Assembly (NCBI GenBank): GCA_024698885.1
Contig: JAILQQ010000200.1
Span: 1-41,299 of the forward strand
DNA from: Lachnospiraceae bacterium
GTDB taxonomy: Bacteria; Bacillota; Clostridia; Lachnospirales; Lachnospiraceae
Direction of reading: 5' to 3'
Length of the DNA stretch: 41,299 bases
Below are positions 26,362 through 35,457 of this stretch, piece by piece. The translations under genes were made by a program, and so were the position numbers. The notes under the pieces were generated by a model, which searched no databases, had not been told where the DNA came from, and saw nothing but the letters and a program-made list of their open reading frames with translations. How positions within the stretch are numbered: the stretch's first letter is position 1; each line of letters begins with the position of its first letter.

Positions 26362-27615
26362 ATGAGCAATAACAGCGAAATCAGAGATATCAACCTATGG
26401 GAATCGGGAGAGAGAAAGATCGAGTGGGTGAAAAAGAACTGCGACCTGTTAAGGACGTTGGAAAAGGAATTTACGGAGACAAAGCCTTTTGCCGGAAAGA
26501 AGATCGCTCTTTCCGTACATCTTGAGGCAAAGACCGCCTATCTTTGCAAGGTGCTGGCGGCCGGCGGCGCGACGATGTACGTAACGGGCAGCAATCCTCT
26601 TTCCACCCAGGACGATGTGGCGGCAGCGCTCGTTAAGGCAGGACTCGAGGTGCATGCCTGGTATGATTCGACGCCGGAGGAATATAACAGCCATATCCGC
26701 GCGGTACTTGAGCCGGGGCCGAACATCATCATTGACGACGGCGGTGATCTGGTGCATATGATGCATACGGAGCTTACGCATCTGATCCCCGGGGTGATCG
26801 GCGGCTGTGAGGAAACCACCACCGGCATCATCCGGCTGATGGCCATGGACCGGGCCGGAGACCTGAAGTTCCCGATGGTTCTTGTGAATAATGCGGACTG
26901 CAAGCATTTCTTCGATAACCGTTACGGGACGGGACAGTCGGTCTGGGACGGCATTAACCGGACGACCAACCTGATCGTGGCCGGAAAGATCGTCGTCGTG
27001 GCCGGTTACGGCTGGTGCGGCAAGGGCGTAGCCATGCGGGCCAAGGGTCTCGGTGCCAGAGTGATCGTGACGGAGATCAATCCGGTCCGGGCGATCGAAG
27101 CGGTCATGGACGGCTTTGATGTTATGCCGATGAAGGAAGCTGCAAAGCTCGGGGACTTTTTCGTTACCGTTACGGGCTGTGACAAGGTGATCGACGAGGA
27201 GGATTTCGCACAGATGAAGGACGGCGCGATCCTCTGTAACGCGGGTCATTTTGACTGTGAGATCGATATGGCGAGACTGCGGGAGATCGCGACCGAGTCG
27301 CGGGAAATGCGCAAGAATATCATGGGCTATCTGCTGCCCACCGGTCAGTGGATCTATGTTCTGGCAGAGGGCAGACTGGTGAACCTGGCTGCCGGCGACG
27401 GTCATCCGGCCGAGATCATGGATATGTCCTTTGCGATTCAGGCGCTGTCTGCGAAGTATCTGGTCGAGCATGCGGGGAAGCTTGAGAAAATGATCATAAA
27501 CGTACCGGAAGAAGTGGACCGGGGCGTGGCGGTCAGAAAGCTTAAATTCCTGGGGAAGGAGATCGATGTTCTGACGCCGGAGCAGGAGGCGTATCTGAAT
27601 AAGTCTGTGGTATGA
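26362..27615 (+). CDS. ahcY: S-adenosylhomocysteine hydrolase
   Basis: This 417-residue enzyme splits S-adenosylhomocysteine into adenosine and homocysteine to keep methylation reactions running. It has an NAD-binding loop VVVAGYGWCGKGVAMRAKG, the catalytic block FPMVLVNNADCKHFFDNRYGTGQS, and HLEAKTAYL near the N-terminus. The length and the lack of the long C-terminal extension resemble the shorter archaeal and Thermotoga-type enzymes. It starts 28 bases after the M29 gene with AAAGGAGAG. Its TGA stop abuts the stop of the convergent prs gene with no base between. Confidence 0.96.
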   Translation: MSNNSEIRDINLWESGERKIEWVKKNCDLLRTLEKEFTETKPFAGKKIALSVHLEAKTAYLCKVLAAGGATMYVTGSNPLSTQDDVAAALVKAGLEVHAWYDSTPEEYNSHIRAVLEPGPNIIIDDGGDLVHMMHTELTHLIPGVIGGCEETTTGIIRLMAMDRAGDLKFPMVLVNNADCKHFFDNRYGTGQSVWDGINRTTNLIVAGKIVVVAGYGWCGKGVAMRAKGLGARVIVTEINPVRAIEAVMDGFDVMPMKEAAKLGDFFVTVTGCDKVIDEEDFAQMKDGAILCNAGHFDCEIDMARLREIATESREMRKNIMGYLLPTGQWIYVLAEGRLVNLAAGDGHPAEIMDMSFAIQALSAKYLVEHAGKLEKMIINVPEEVDRGVAVRKLKFLGKEIDVLTPEQEAYLNKSVV

Positions 27616-28794
27616 TCATTTTGCCATATATTCTTTGACTAGGCTCTGGATCCTGTCGCTGGGATTCAGCAGATCGCTGATCGAGGAATCATGGTTCAGG
27701 GTATCGATGATATAGGCGATATATTTACTCAGGTCGCAGTCGATATAATATTCTCTTTCCAGCAATTCGGGCATCTGATAGACAAGGTTTGTTGTCAGGA
27801 CTTTGTCTATCAGGCCTTCCTCATAAGCCTTGTCAAAGGGCTCGAGGCCATAGGTGAACAGACCGAAGGTCGCGGCGATGAAGATGCGCCCGGCCTTTCT
27901 TTTTTTGAGCTGTCTGGCTACTTCCAGAGCGCTTTCTCCGGAGGAGATCATATCATCGATGACAAGCACGTCCTTTCCTTCTACGGAGGACCCCAGGAAT
28001 TCGTGGGAAATAATAGGATTCCGGCCGTTCACGACCTTTGTATAATCCCGGCGCTTATAGAACATTCCCATATCAAGTCCTAAGACGTTCGCGATATAGA
28101 TCGCCCGTTCCATCGCGCCTTCATCGGGACTGATGATCATCATATGGGAGGAGTCAATGGTCAGATCCTTTACGCTGCCTAAAAGGCCCTTGATAAACTG
28201 ATAGGCCGGCCGTACGGTTTCAAAGCTCGAAAGCGGAATGGCGTTCTGAACCCGCGCATCGTGGGCATCAAAGGTAATGATATTGTCAACGCCCATGTGG
28301 ACTAACTCCTGCAGAGCAATGGCACAATCGAGGGATTCTCTGCCGGCCCGCTTATGCTGCCTGCTCTCGTACAGGAAGGGCATGATCACGGTGATGCGCC
28401 TCGCCTTTCCGCCGACGGCAGCGATCAGCCGCTTCAGATCCTGATAATGATCATCGGGAGACATATGATTTTCGTGGCCGCAGAGGGAATACGTCAGACT
28501 GTAGTTACTGATATCGATTAACAGATAAAGATCGGTGCCGCGGACGGATTCGTTGATCACGCCCTTGGCTTCGCCGGTGCCGAAGCGGGAGATCTTGGCG
28601 TCGAGGATATAGGAATCTCTGTGGTAACCGTTAAACGCCAGAGAGGAATGATGCTCCTCCTCCCGCTCGGTTCTCCACTTGACGAGATATCCGTCGATCT
28701 TGCGCCCCATTTCCATAAAACCCGCCAACGGGATAATACGAAGGGAACCGACCGGAATGGTTTCCAGATTGCGCTTTTCCTCGCGTCTTGCCAT
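27616..28794 (-). CDS. prs: Ribose-phosphate pyrophosphokinase, long form
   Basis: This PRPP synthetase makes phosphoribosyl pyrophosphate from ribose-5-phosphate and ATP. The PRPP-binding loop is VLVIDDMISSGESALE, and TVIMPFLYESRQHKR and ITFDAHD form the ATP and metal sites. At 392 residues it is longer than the classic 315-residue enzyme because of insertions, as in other clostridial long forms. The ATG at 28794 follows AAAGGTGAG at the right distance; an in-frame GTG at 28806 overlaps that site and is less likely. It lies behind dnaD-dnaI and feeds the purine and pyrimidine salvage genes. Confidence 0.92.
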   Translation of the reverse strand: MARREEKRNLETIPVGSLRIIPLAGFMEMGRKIDGYLVKWRTEREEEHHSSLAFNGYHRDSYILDAKISRFGTGEAKGVINESVRGTDLYLLIDISNYSLTYSLCGHENHMSPDDHYQDLKRLIAAVGGKARRITVIMPFLYESRQHKRAGRESLDCAIALQELVHMGVDNIITFDAHDARVQNAIPLSSFETVRPAYQFIKGLLGSVKDLTIDSSHMMIISPDEGAMERAIYIANVLGLDMGMFYKRRDYTKVVNGRNPIISHEFLGSSVEGKDVLVIDDMISSGESALEVARQLKKRKAGRIFIAATFGLFTYGLEPFDKAYEEGLIDKVLTTNLVYQMPELLEREYYIDCDLSKYIAYIIDTLNHDSSISDLLNPSDRIQSLVKEYMAK

Positions 28795-28828
28795 ATTCTC
28801 ACTCACCTTTTCTTTCTGCGCCTGCGGA

Positions 28829-29803
28829 TCAATCCGATATTTTTCTCTTTCTCATCCGGAACCGGATATCATCGATCTTCGGGTTTATGAGCCGGTAATT
28901 TCCGATGATCCGGGAAACGCTTCGTTCCATATATCGTTCCGAGAGATCGTTCATCGCCAGATTTGTTGAGATGATCGTCGATTTCCTGCGTAAGAGCCGT
29001 TCGTTTAACAGGAGGAAAAGCTGGGATACAACGATCTTTGTCACTGCCTCCGTACCCAGATCGTCCAGGATAAAGAGATCGCAGGAAAAAATATCCTCAT
29101 GAAGGCTTACGATCTCCTCGGGCGTGTCGTAATTGCGAAACAGGTACGTTGCCAGTGTATCAAATAATTGGGTGGAAGTAAAGTATATTACGGAATATCC
29201 TTTGTCAAGGAGTTCCTTTGTGATACAGTTTGTCAGAAAGGTTTTGCCGACCCCGGGCGGACCGAAGAACAACAGGTTTTCATACCGGTTGCCGAAGTCA
29301 TCCGCAAACTTCCGGCAATCGGAAATGATCTCCCGCATCGGGCCGATCTCGTCATCGTTATAATAATCATAAGAAAGGGTACTGAAATTTTCTCTTGATA
29401 ATATGTCTGCTATATTGGACTGTTTATACAGTTCTGTGATAATGGCCTGCTTCAGACAGTGGCATTTTTCGTTTCCGATATAGCCCGTATCCTGACAGTC
29501 GGGACAGCTGTAGATGGGATCCAGATAGTGGCTGCCGAAAGGTGAGGACGCAAGCAGTGCCTCTTTTTTTTCGATGGTCTCACGCAGGCGCTTCTTGAAT
29601 TCCTCCGTTGCGCCTTCCTCGCCGTCGAGCGCCCTTAATCCGTAGGAAAGCGTCATGGAGGATATATCATCGCTTAAAGCCTTGTACGCAGGAAGCGCTT
29701 CACAGACTTCCCTGATCCGTTCCCTGCGCTCCCGCTCGTTTTGTATCCGGTTCTCGTTATACCGGCGCATGATCGCGTCATATTTGGCATTGCTAAGCGC
29801 CAT
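28829..29803 (-). CDS. DnaI/DnaC-type helicase loader ATPase
   Basis: This 324-residue AAA+ protein has a P-loop GPPGVGKT at residues 181-188, a Walker B LFILDDLGTE, and a zinc-binding cluster (Cys100, Cys103, Cys114, Cys116 in CPDC...CHC) before it, as in Bacillus DnaI. It would load the replicative helicase at origins and stalled forks. The neighbouring dnaD gene supports a primosome role. IstB-like transposon ATPases share the fold, but no transposase is nearby. It begins 14 bases after dnaD. Its stop codon TGA forms part of a TGATCCGCAGGCGCAGAAAG junction before prs. Confidence 0.92.
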   Translation of the reverse strand: MALSNAKYDAIMRRYNENRIQNERERRERIREVCEALPAYKALSDDISSMTLSYGLRALDGEEGATEEFKKRLRETIEKKEALLASSPFGSHYLDPIYSCPDCQDTGYIGNEKCHCLKQAIITELYKQSNIADILSRENFSTLSYDYYNDDEIGPMREIISDCRKFADDFGNRYENLLFFGPPGVGKTFLTNCITKELLDKGYSVIYFTSTQLFDTLATYLFRNYDTPEEIVSLHEDIFSCDLFILDDLGTEAVTKIVVSQLFLLLNERLLRRKSTIISTNLAMNDLSERYMERSVSRIIGNYRLINPKIDDIRFRMRKRKISD

Positions 29804-29817
29804 AAATGCCCTGCCTC

Positions 29818-30837
29818 CTATTGCTTTGCCATTAACTCCCTGACTAAAGCATCATAATCGGTTCCCCGTACGATAGAGGAACCGGCCTTTTTCTGAGAAG
29901 CCGTTCTGTCCCTTTTTCCCTGCTTCTTCTGCTCATGGGCTTCGTCAAGCCCTGCTATGTCCGACATGCTCTTTACGCCGGCCTGAAACCAGCGCTCCAG
30001 TATTTTTTCGGCATAATCAAAGCTTGGCTCATGAATATGCATGATGGTCCGCGCGCAGGCCTCTTCTAAAATCTCTGCGGGAAAGCCGAACCGGTTCTGC
30101 CAGTCCTCTACCCGGCGCACCTCCGGATCGGCGGGCGCCCGGCCCTTGATGCCGAAAGCATGAAATACCCGGTAGACCTCTCCCGGAAGCGCCGTATTCA
30201 TCGTGGCGGCTTTGGCCTCTTCCGCTGACGTAATGCCCTTTTGTGCCCAGGAAAGCGCCACCGATTCCATATAGCGCATGCTCTTCTTCTTATTACTGAC
30301 ACAGTATTCGATCAGATATTCTATGAGCTCCGGACTGAATTTCAGACCTTCATTCATATATAGCAGCAGACAGAGATCATTGCGGGACAGTGTCCGGTTC
30401 AGATACGTTTCAGCCGCGTAAATAAGCTGGCTGATATCACTTCTTTCCTGAAAGCCTAGAAGCTCCTCCCCGCTGTAATTCTTTTTCCTGGGCGTTTTTT
30501 CTTCCAATGCTTCCTTCGTATCCGCTATGACGGGCTGCTCCTCCTTTGCGTTTAACAGGCGGATCCCGGCGGGCTGCTTATCGTTATCATATTCGAGCAT
30601 GATTAAGTTTTTTTTATCCAGATATTTCAGCGCCCGAATCACATCCCTTTCGGAATCGTTAAAGAAATCCGCAATAGAGGAAACGGACACCGATCCGTGG
30701 CTGCCCATGATCCTTAAAAGGTACAGATATATCTTGATCTGTGATTCATTGATATCCTTCATATAATAATCAATGAACTCATTCTGTACAAAGGTAAAGG
30801 CAGATGAATAATCACCACACAGTGTCAGTGTATTCAT
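29818..30837 (-). CDS. dnaD: DnaD-domain replication initiation protein
   Basis: This 339-residue protein has an N-terminal winged-helix domain (about residues 20-100, with SVSSIADFFNDSERDVIRALKYLDKKNLI) and two helical DnaD domains (about 125-200 and 205-290, with SDISQLIYAAETYLNRTLSRND and the YAEKILERWFQAGVKSM motif). It helps recruit the helicase loader during initiation and restart. The ATG at 30837 follows AGGGTGA; an upstream ATG at 30861 lacks one. It forms an operon with the DnaI-like gene and lies downstream of two tandem DnaA boxes. Confidence 0.92.
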   Translation of the reverse strand: MNTLTLCGDYSSAFTFVQNEFIDYYMKDINESQIKIYLYLLRIMGSHGSVSVSSIADFFNDSERDVIRALKYLDKKNLIMLEYDNDKQPAGIRLLNAKEEQPVIADTKEALEEKTPRKKNYSGEELLGFQERSDISQLIYAAETYLNRTLSRNDLCLLLYMNEGLKFSPELIEYLIEYCVSNKKKSMRYMESVALSWAQKGITSAEEAKAATMNTALPGEVYRVFHAFGIKGRAPADPEVRRVEDWQNRFGFPAEILEEACARTIMHIHEPSFDYAEKILERWFQAGVKSMSDIAGLDEAHEQKKQGKRDRTASQKKAGSSIVRGTDYDALVRELMAKQ

Positions 30838-30884
30838 TTTATCACCCTGTATCTTAAACATTCAGTATTGTTTCAGCAAGACAC

Positions 30885-30893
30885 AGTATAGCA
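30885..30893 (-). promoter_or_regulatory. Extended -10 promoter of dnaD-dnaI
   Basis: On the minus strand, TGCTATACT is an extended -10 element (TGn plus TATACT). The -35 region is poor. The transcript would start near 30878. Confidence 0.55.
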
Positions 30894-30959
30894 TACGGAT
30901 CCGGGAAATAAAATAAATACTTATACTCACAAACGCTGTAAAACTGCGGTTTCGGAGCC

Positions 30960-30977
30960 TGTGGAAAATGTGGATAA
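30960..30977. promoter_or_regulatory. Two abutting DnaA boxes
   Basis: TGTGGAAAA (30960-30968) is followed without a gap by TGTGGATAA (30969-30977). The second is the exact complement of the DnaA box TTATCCACA and the first differs at one position. They lie about 80 bases upstream of the dnaD start site. The rest of 30862-31095 shows no gene. Confidence 0.65.
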
Positions 30978-31095
30978 CACAGCCGATAATTATGAAAACC
31001 ATTTCAAATATCGATGAAATCGCAGCGCTCTTTACGGGTAATACTTTTTATGTAAATTGATTTTTCCCCACCGGAACATTTTCAGGATTTCGGGA

Positions 31096-32490
31096 TCAGT
31101 TTTTTCCCAGGATCGTTTCGCCGACCTTATAGATATCGCCGGCACCCATCGTTAAGATCAGGTCGCCCTCCGTACACTCTGCCAAAAGGAAGGCTTCGAT
31201 CCTGTCAAACGAATTAAAGTACCTGGCCCTGTCATCACCCGTTTTTCGATTGATCTCTTCCATCAACAGCTGGGAGCTCATCCCGAGGGTATCCTGTTCT
31301 CTGGCGGCATAAATATCCGCAAGGATCACATGATCTGCTAAGGACAGGGCATCGACGAATTCCGAAAACAGTGATTTTGTGCGGCTGTAGGTATGAGGCT
31401 GGAAAACACACCAGAGCCTGTTATGGGGATAGTTTTCTGCCGCGGCCAGGGTTGCCCTGATCTCGGTGGGATGATGGGCGTAATCATCGATGACTGTAAC
31501 GCCGCCGATGCTTCCCTTGTATTCAAAGCGCCGATCCGTGCCGGTAAAACGCTTTAGTCCTGCGCTGATACTGTCATCGGAAACACCGAGCGTCTTTGCC
31601 GCCGCAATGGCTGCCAGGGAATTTAAGACATTATGTCTGCCGGGTACGCTTAACGTGATCCGCCCCGCTTCCTTCCCCCGGATCAGGAGAACATAGGAGC
31701 CGCAGCCGTGCTCGTCATAGGTGATATCGAAACAGGAATAATCTGCCTGTTTTTCGGGATCGTCCGAAAACGTAATGATATTGCCTGCCGCGCCCTTGCA
31801 GATTTCCTGATAATCGGTGATGCCCGCGTTTATAATGATGCTGCCGTCATCGGGAACAAGGCAGGCAAATTCCCGGAAGGAATGCCGGATATCGTCAAGA
31901 TCCTTGAAGAAATCCAGATGATCCTCTTCTATATTGAGAATGATATCGATCTTCGGGAAAAAGCTCAGAAAGCTGTTGGTATACTCGCAGGCTTCGGTCA
32001 CAAAATAACCGGAACGGCCGATCCTTATATTGCCGCCGATCTCCTTTAAGATCCCGCCCACCGAGATCGTGGGGTCAAGTTCAGCGGAAAGAAGAATGGA
32101 TGTCAGCATCGAGGTGGTCGTGGTCTTTCCGTGGGTACCGGCTACCGCGACGGAATCGGGATAGTTTTTCATGATCTGCCCAAGCAGCTCTGCGCGGGTC
32201 AGCATGGGAAGCCCCCGCCTCTCCGCCTCGGCCCGTTCGGGATTATCCGCATGGATCGCGGCAGTGTACACTACCAGACCGATATCGTCCGTGATATTGC
32301 CGGCCCTCTGGCCGATCTGTATGACGGCGCCTTTTTCTTTAAGAGCCTCCGTCAGGGCGGAGGCCCTGTTGTCGGAGCCGGAAACCGGAAAGCCTCTGCT
32401 TAACAGTATTTCCGCGAGTCCGCTCATGCTGATGCCGCCGATGCCGATAAAATGCACCTTTACGGGTGCCTCAAAATTGATCTGATACAT
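31096..32490 (-). CDS. murC: UDP-N-acetylmuramate-L-alanine ligase
   Basis: This 464-residue ATP-dependent ligase adds L-alanine to UDP-MurNAc in cytoplasmic peptidoglycan precursor synthesis. It has an N-terminal nucleotide loop HFIGIGGISMSGLA, the ATP loop GTHGKTTT at residues 118-125 and a C-terminal domain with DYAHHPTEI. The ATG at 32490 follows GAGGTGA. A longer frame starting at an upstream GTG would place that start inside the ribosome binding site, so it is rejected. The gene stands alone on the minus strand. Confidence 0.97.
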   Translation of the reverse strand: MYQINFEAPVKVHFIGIGGISMSGLAEILLSRGFPVSGSDNRASALTEALKEKGAVIQIGQRAGNITDDIGLVVYTAAIHADNPERAEAERRGLPMLTRAELLGQIMKNYPDSVAVAGTHGKTTTTSMLTSILLSAELDPTISVGGILKEIGGNIRIGRSGYFVTEACEYTNSFLSFFPKIDIILNIEEDHLDFFKDLDDIRHSFREFACLVPDDGSIIINAGITDYQEICKGAAGNIITFSDDPEKQADYSCFDITYDEHGCGSYVLLIRGKEAGRITLSVPGRHNVLNSLAAIAAAKTLGVSDDSISAGLKRFTGTDRRFEYKGSIGGVTVIDDYAHHPTEIRATLAAAENYPHNRLWCVFQPHTYSRTKSLFSEFVDALSLADHVILADIYAAREQDTLGMSSQLLMEEINRKTGDDRARYFNSFDRIEAFLLAECTEGDLILTMGAGDIYKVGETILGKN

Positions 32491-32566
32491 AAATCCCGTC
32501 ACCTCAGGTTTTTTTGATATTTTCTATTAATATACCACATTTTTTTCTGTTTGTAGAGAAGCAGAT

Positions 32567-32710
32567 GATGGAGGCGTCCAAAGTTACATGTGGCGAAGCC
32601 ACATGTATAATTTGCACAGTAAACCGTCTCTGCAAGCTTGCTTGCGAGAGCGGTTTATTGTGCAAATTCATCATGGCACTTTGTGCCATGTGACTTTGGA
32701 CGCCTCCATC
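32567..32710. repeat. 144-bp cloverleaf-forming inverted repeat
   Basis: An 18-bp perfect outer stem (32567-32584 with 32693-32710, GATGGAGGCGTCCAAAGT) encloses three hairpins. The first is ACATGTGGC-GAA-GCCACATGT (32586-32606). The second is a stem of about 27 bp (32609-32668, AATTTGCACA...TGTGCAAATT). The third is CATGGCAC-TTT-GTGCCATG (32672-32690). It lies between the divergent murC and glgC genes and has no coding content of its own. Confidence 0.9.
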
Positions 32711-32767
32711 ACCAGACACTCATGCGACAAAATCAACAAAAAAAATTTTTTCTTCATGATTTCTTTG

Positions 32768-32796
32768 TTCACTATCATCAAAAAATATGATATACT
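32768..32796 (+). promoter_or_regulatory. glgC-glgD promoter
   Basis: TTCACT (32768-32773) and TATACT (32791-32796) are 17 bases apart. Transcription would start near 32803, 40 bases before the glgC GTG. Confidence 0.6.
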
Positions 32797-32842
32797 GATT
32801 ACAAAGTTTTATCCAAATATGAACTAAAACAGAGGTGATCAC

Positions 32843-34117
32843 GTGATTAAGAAGGAAATGATAGCTATGCTGCTGGCAGGCGGGCAGGGCTCCCGTCTGG
32901 GAATTCTGACCTCCAAGGTAGCGAAGCCGGCAGTGGCCTTTGGCGGGAAGTACAGGATCATAGATTTTCCGCTCAGTAATTGCATTAATTCAGGGATCGA
33001 TACGGTAGGCGTCCTGACGCAGTATCAGCCTCTCAGACTGAATACCCATATCGGCATCGGGATCCCGTGGGATCTGGATAGGAATGTGGGAGGCGTGACG
33101 GTGCTGCCGCCCTACGAAAAGAGTACGAACAGCGAATGGTATACCGGTACCGCCAACGCGATCTATCAGAATATTGATTATATGGAAATGTTTAATCCGG
33201 ATTATGTTCTGATCCTGTCCGGCGACCATATTTATAAGATGGATTATGAGGTCATGCTGGACTTCCATAAAGCGAACAACGCGGATATTACGATTGCCGC
33301 GATGCCGGTTCCCTATGAGGAAGCCAGACGGTTCGGTATTCTGATCACAGACGAGGACCGCAAGATCACCGACTTTGAGGAAAAACCCGAAAACCCGAGA
33401 AGTAATCTGGCTTCGATGGGGATTTATATCTTTAACTGGGAGATCTTAAAGGATGCGCTGATCAAGAACGCCGAGCAGCCGGGTCTCGACTTCGGTAAGC
33501 ATGTGATCCCTTACTGCCACCGGAACGGCAATCGCGAATTTGCCTATGAGTTCAACGGCTACTGGAAGGATGTCGGAACGTTAAGCTCCTATTGGGAGGC
33601 CAATATGGAGCTGATCGATATTATTCCCGAGTTTAACCTTTACGAGGAATACTGGAAGATCTATACGAAGAGCAATGCCCTTCCGCCGCAGTATGTTTCG
33701 AGGGATTCCGTGATCGAGAAGAGCATTATCGGCGAGGGAACGAATATCTTCGGCAAGGTATATAATTCCGTGATCGGCTGCAATATTACCATCGGCGAGA
33801 ATACGGTGATCCGGGATTCGATCATCATGAACGATGTCGAGATCGGACAGAACTGCACCATCGAAAAAGCCATTATCGCCGAAAACGCGGTGATCGGAAA
33901 CGGCGTGACCTTAGGGGCCGGCGAAGAGGCGGAAAACGAAACGGATCCGACGATCTATACCCACGGGATCGTCACCGTCGGCGAGAACAGCGTGCTGCCT
34001 GACGGGATCACGATCGGAAAGAACAGTATGGTCTCCGGCGTCACGGAGGAATCGGACTACCGCGATAAATACCTCGGCAGCGGAAAAACTTTTGTGAAGG
34101 CAGGTGATGAACGGTGA
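32843..34117 (+). CDS. glgC: Glucose-1-phosphate adenylyltransferase
   Basis: This 424-residue ADP-glucose pyrophosphorylase makes ADP-glucose from glucose-1-phosphate and ATP, the first step of glycogen synthesis. It has [20 protein letters not shown] at the nucleotide site, the substrate block [24 protein letters not shown], and a C-terminal left-handed beta-helix (about residues 290-420). It starts with GTG after AGAGGTGATC. Its end overlaps glgD by 4 bases, so the two are coupled and probably form a hetero-oligomer. Confidence 0.97.
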   Translation: MIKKEMIAMLLAGGQGSRLGILTSKVAKPAVAFGGKYRIIDFPLSNCINSGIDTVGVLTQYQPLRLNTHIGIGIPWDLDRNVGGVTVLPPYEKSTNSEWYTGTANAIYQNIDYMEMFNPDYVLILSGDHIYKMDYEVMLDFHKANNADITIAAMPVPYEEARRFGILITDEDRKITDFEEKPENPRSNLASMGIYIFNWEILKDALIKNAEQPGLDFGKHVIPYCHRNGNREFAYEFNGYWKDVGTLSSYWEANMELIDIIPEFNLYEEYWKIYTKSNALPPQYVSRDSVIEKSIIGEGTNIFGKVYNSVIGCNITIGENTVIRDSIIMNDVEIGQNCTIEKAIIAENAVIGNGVTLGAGEEAENETDPTIYTHGIVTVGENSVLPDGITIGKNSMVSGVTEESDYRDKYLGSGKTFVKAGDER

Positions 34118-35232
34118 GAGCAATAGGGATTATTTTAGCAGGCGGAAACAGCTTCCGCATGAAAGAACTTTCTCAGAAGAGAGCCATCGCCGCGATGCCT
34201 GTGGCGGGAAACTTCAGAGCCATTGACTTCGTGCTCAGCAATATGTCGAACTCTCACGTCTCCAAGGTGGGCGTGCTGACCCAGTATAACGCGGGCAGCT
34301 TAAATGAGCATCTGTCCTCCTCCAAATGGTGGGATTTCGGCAGAAAGCAGGGCGGTCTCTATGTATTTACGCCGACGGTGACGACGGAAAACAATTTCTG
34401 GTATCGGGGCACGGCGGATTCGATCTATCAGAATCTGGACTTTCTGAAAAATTCGCATGAGCCCTATGTGATCATCGCAAGCGGCGACGCGGTGTACAAG
34501 CTCGACTATAATAAGGTGCTCGAATATCATATTGACAAGAAAGCGGATATCACCGTTGTCTGCAAGGAGTTTCCGGAGGGAGAGGATACCGAACGCTTCG
34601 GGATCGTGAAGATGAACGAGGACTGCCGGATCGAGAACTTTGACGAGAAACCGATGGTCGCAAAGACCAATACGATCTCCTGCGGTATTTATGTGATCCG
34701 CAGACGCCAGCTGATCGAGCTTATTGAAAAATGCATCGAGGAAGAGCGTTATGATTTCGTCCGGGATATCCTGATCCGTTATACGGACGTGAAGAAGATC
34801 TACGGCTATAAGATCGATTCCTACTGGCGCAATATCGCTTCTGTCAAGGATTATTTCCGCACCAATATGGATTTTCTGCAGTCGGATGTCCGGGATTACT
34901 TCTTTAAGAGCTATCCCGAGATCTATTCGAAGGTGGATGATCTGCCGCCCGCGAAATACAATGTAGGCTCAAACGTCAGAAATTCCCTGATCGCCAGCGG
35001 AACCATCATAAACGGGACCGTGGAGGATTCCGTGATCTTTAAGAAGGTCTTTGTGGGAAATAACTGTACGATCAAAAATTCGATCATTTTGAATGACGTT
35101 TATATCGGCGATAATACCCATATCGAGAACTGTATCGTGGAGAGCCGGGATACGATCCGCGCGAATTCCTATTTCAAGGGAGAGGGCGATATCAAGATCG
35201 TGCTGGAGAAGAACGAGAGGTACGTTTTCTGA
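34114..35232 (+). CDS. glgD: GlgD, regulatory subunit of ADP-glucose pyrophosphorylase
   Basis: This 372-residue GlgC paralogue has an altered nucleotide-binding loop ([20 protein letters not shown] instead of GxGxRL), which is the mark of GlgD. In other Firmicutes GlgD is poorly active alone and stimulates GlgC. The C-terminal beta-helix (about residues 280-372) is present, with [18 protein letters not shown] repeats. It starts with GTG inside the glgC stop (GTGA). A hairpin terminator follows at 35353. Confidence 0.95.
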   Translation: MRAIGIILAGGNSFRMKELSQKRAIAAMPVAGNFRAIDFVLSNMSNSHVSKVGVLTQYNAGSLNEHLSSSKWWDFGRKQGGLYVFTPTVTTENNFWYRGTADSIYQNLDFLKNSHEPYVIIASGDAVYKLDYNKVLEYHIDKKADITVVCKEFPEGEDTERFGIVKMNEDCRIENFDEKPMVAKTNTISCGIYVIRRRQLIELIEKCIEEERYDFVRDILIRYTDVKKIYGYKIDSYWRNIASVKDYFRTNMDFLQSDVRDYFFKSYPEIYSKVDDLPPAKYNVGSNVRNSLIASGTIINGTVEDSVIFKKVFVGNNCTIKNSIILNDVYIGDNTHIENCIVESRDTIRANSYFKGEGDIKIVLEKNERYVF

Positions 35233-35268
35233 AGCCGGCCGAAAACAGATTGGCGCAGATAAGGAAAT

Positions 35269-35350
35269 GATCCGGTCCTGAAAAGAGGACCGGATCGGAA
35301 TGAGCTGAAGCTCATTCCTAAGCGCACGATTCGCAAGCGAATCGGCGCAT
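35269..35350 (+). repeat. Composite GATCCGG/GGCGCA hairpin element, copy 2
   Basis: It has the same three-hairpin order as copy 1: GATCCGGTCCT/AGGACCGGATC, then GAATGAGCT-GA-AGCTCATTC, then GATTCGC-AAG-CGAATC within GCGC/GGCGC. The loops differ from copy 1 while the stems are kept. It ends GGCGCATAAGG. Confidence 0.75.
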
Positions 35351-35352
35351 AA

Positions 35353-35388
35353 GGGGCAAATTTATTTTGTCCCTTTTCGTCTTTTTAT
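35353..35388 (+). terminator. Terminator after glgC-glgD
   Basis: GGGGCAAA pairs with TTTGTCCC (one G-T wobble) and TTTTCGTCTTTTT follows. It immediately adjoins the repeat element. Confidence 0.7.
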
Positions 35389-35407
35389 AAGGAAATAACA
35401 AGGAAAT

Positions 35408-35441
35408 GATCCGGTCCAGAAAAGCAGACCGGATCGGCGCA
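35408..35441 (+). repeat. GATCCGG hairpin before pth
   Basis: GATCCGGTC (35408-35416) pairs with GACCGGATC (35427-35435) and runs straight into GGCGCA and the AGAGGAAA ribosome binding site of pth. It is a shortened member of the same family. Confidence 0.7.
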
Positions 35442-35457
35442 GAGAGGAAATAGTGAT

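Noticed and set aside
23325..27471. Long antisense frames opposite the 846-residue protein and ahcY (23325-24224 and 26449-27471, minus)
   Set aside because: The plus-strand genes have clear domains; the antisense peptides show no motif and no start signals.
28829..29803. IstB-type transposition helper
   Set aside because: No transposase or inverted ends are present, and the gene pairs with dnaD behind DnaA boxes, which fits a helicase loader.
32567..32710. tRNA or tmRNA gene at the cloverleaf
   Set aside because: The arms do not fit tRNA lengths; there is no TTC-R-A-type loop, anticodon loop or CCA end.
32504..32827. Two small reading frames (32504-32719 minus and 32588-32827 plus)
   Set aside because: They read through the palindrome and give mirrored, low-quality peptides without ribosome binding sites.
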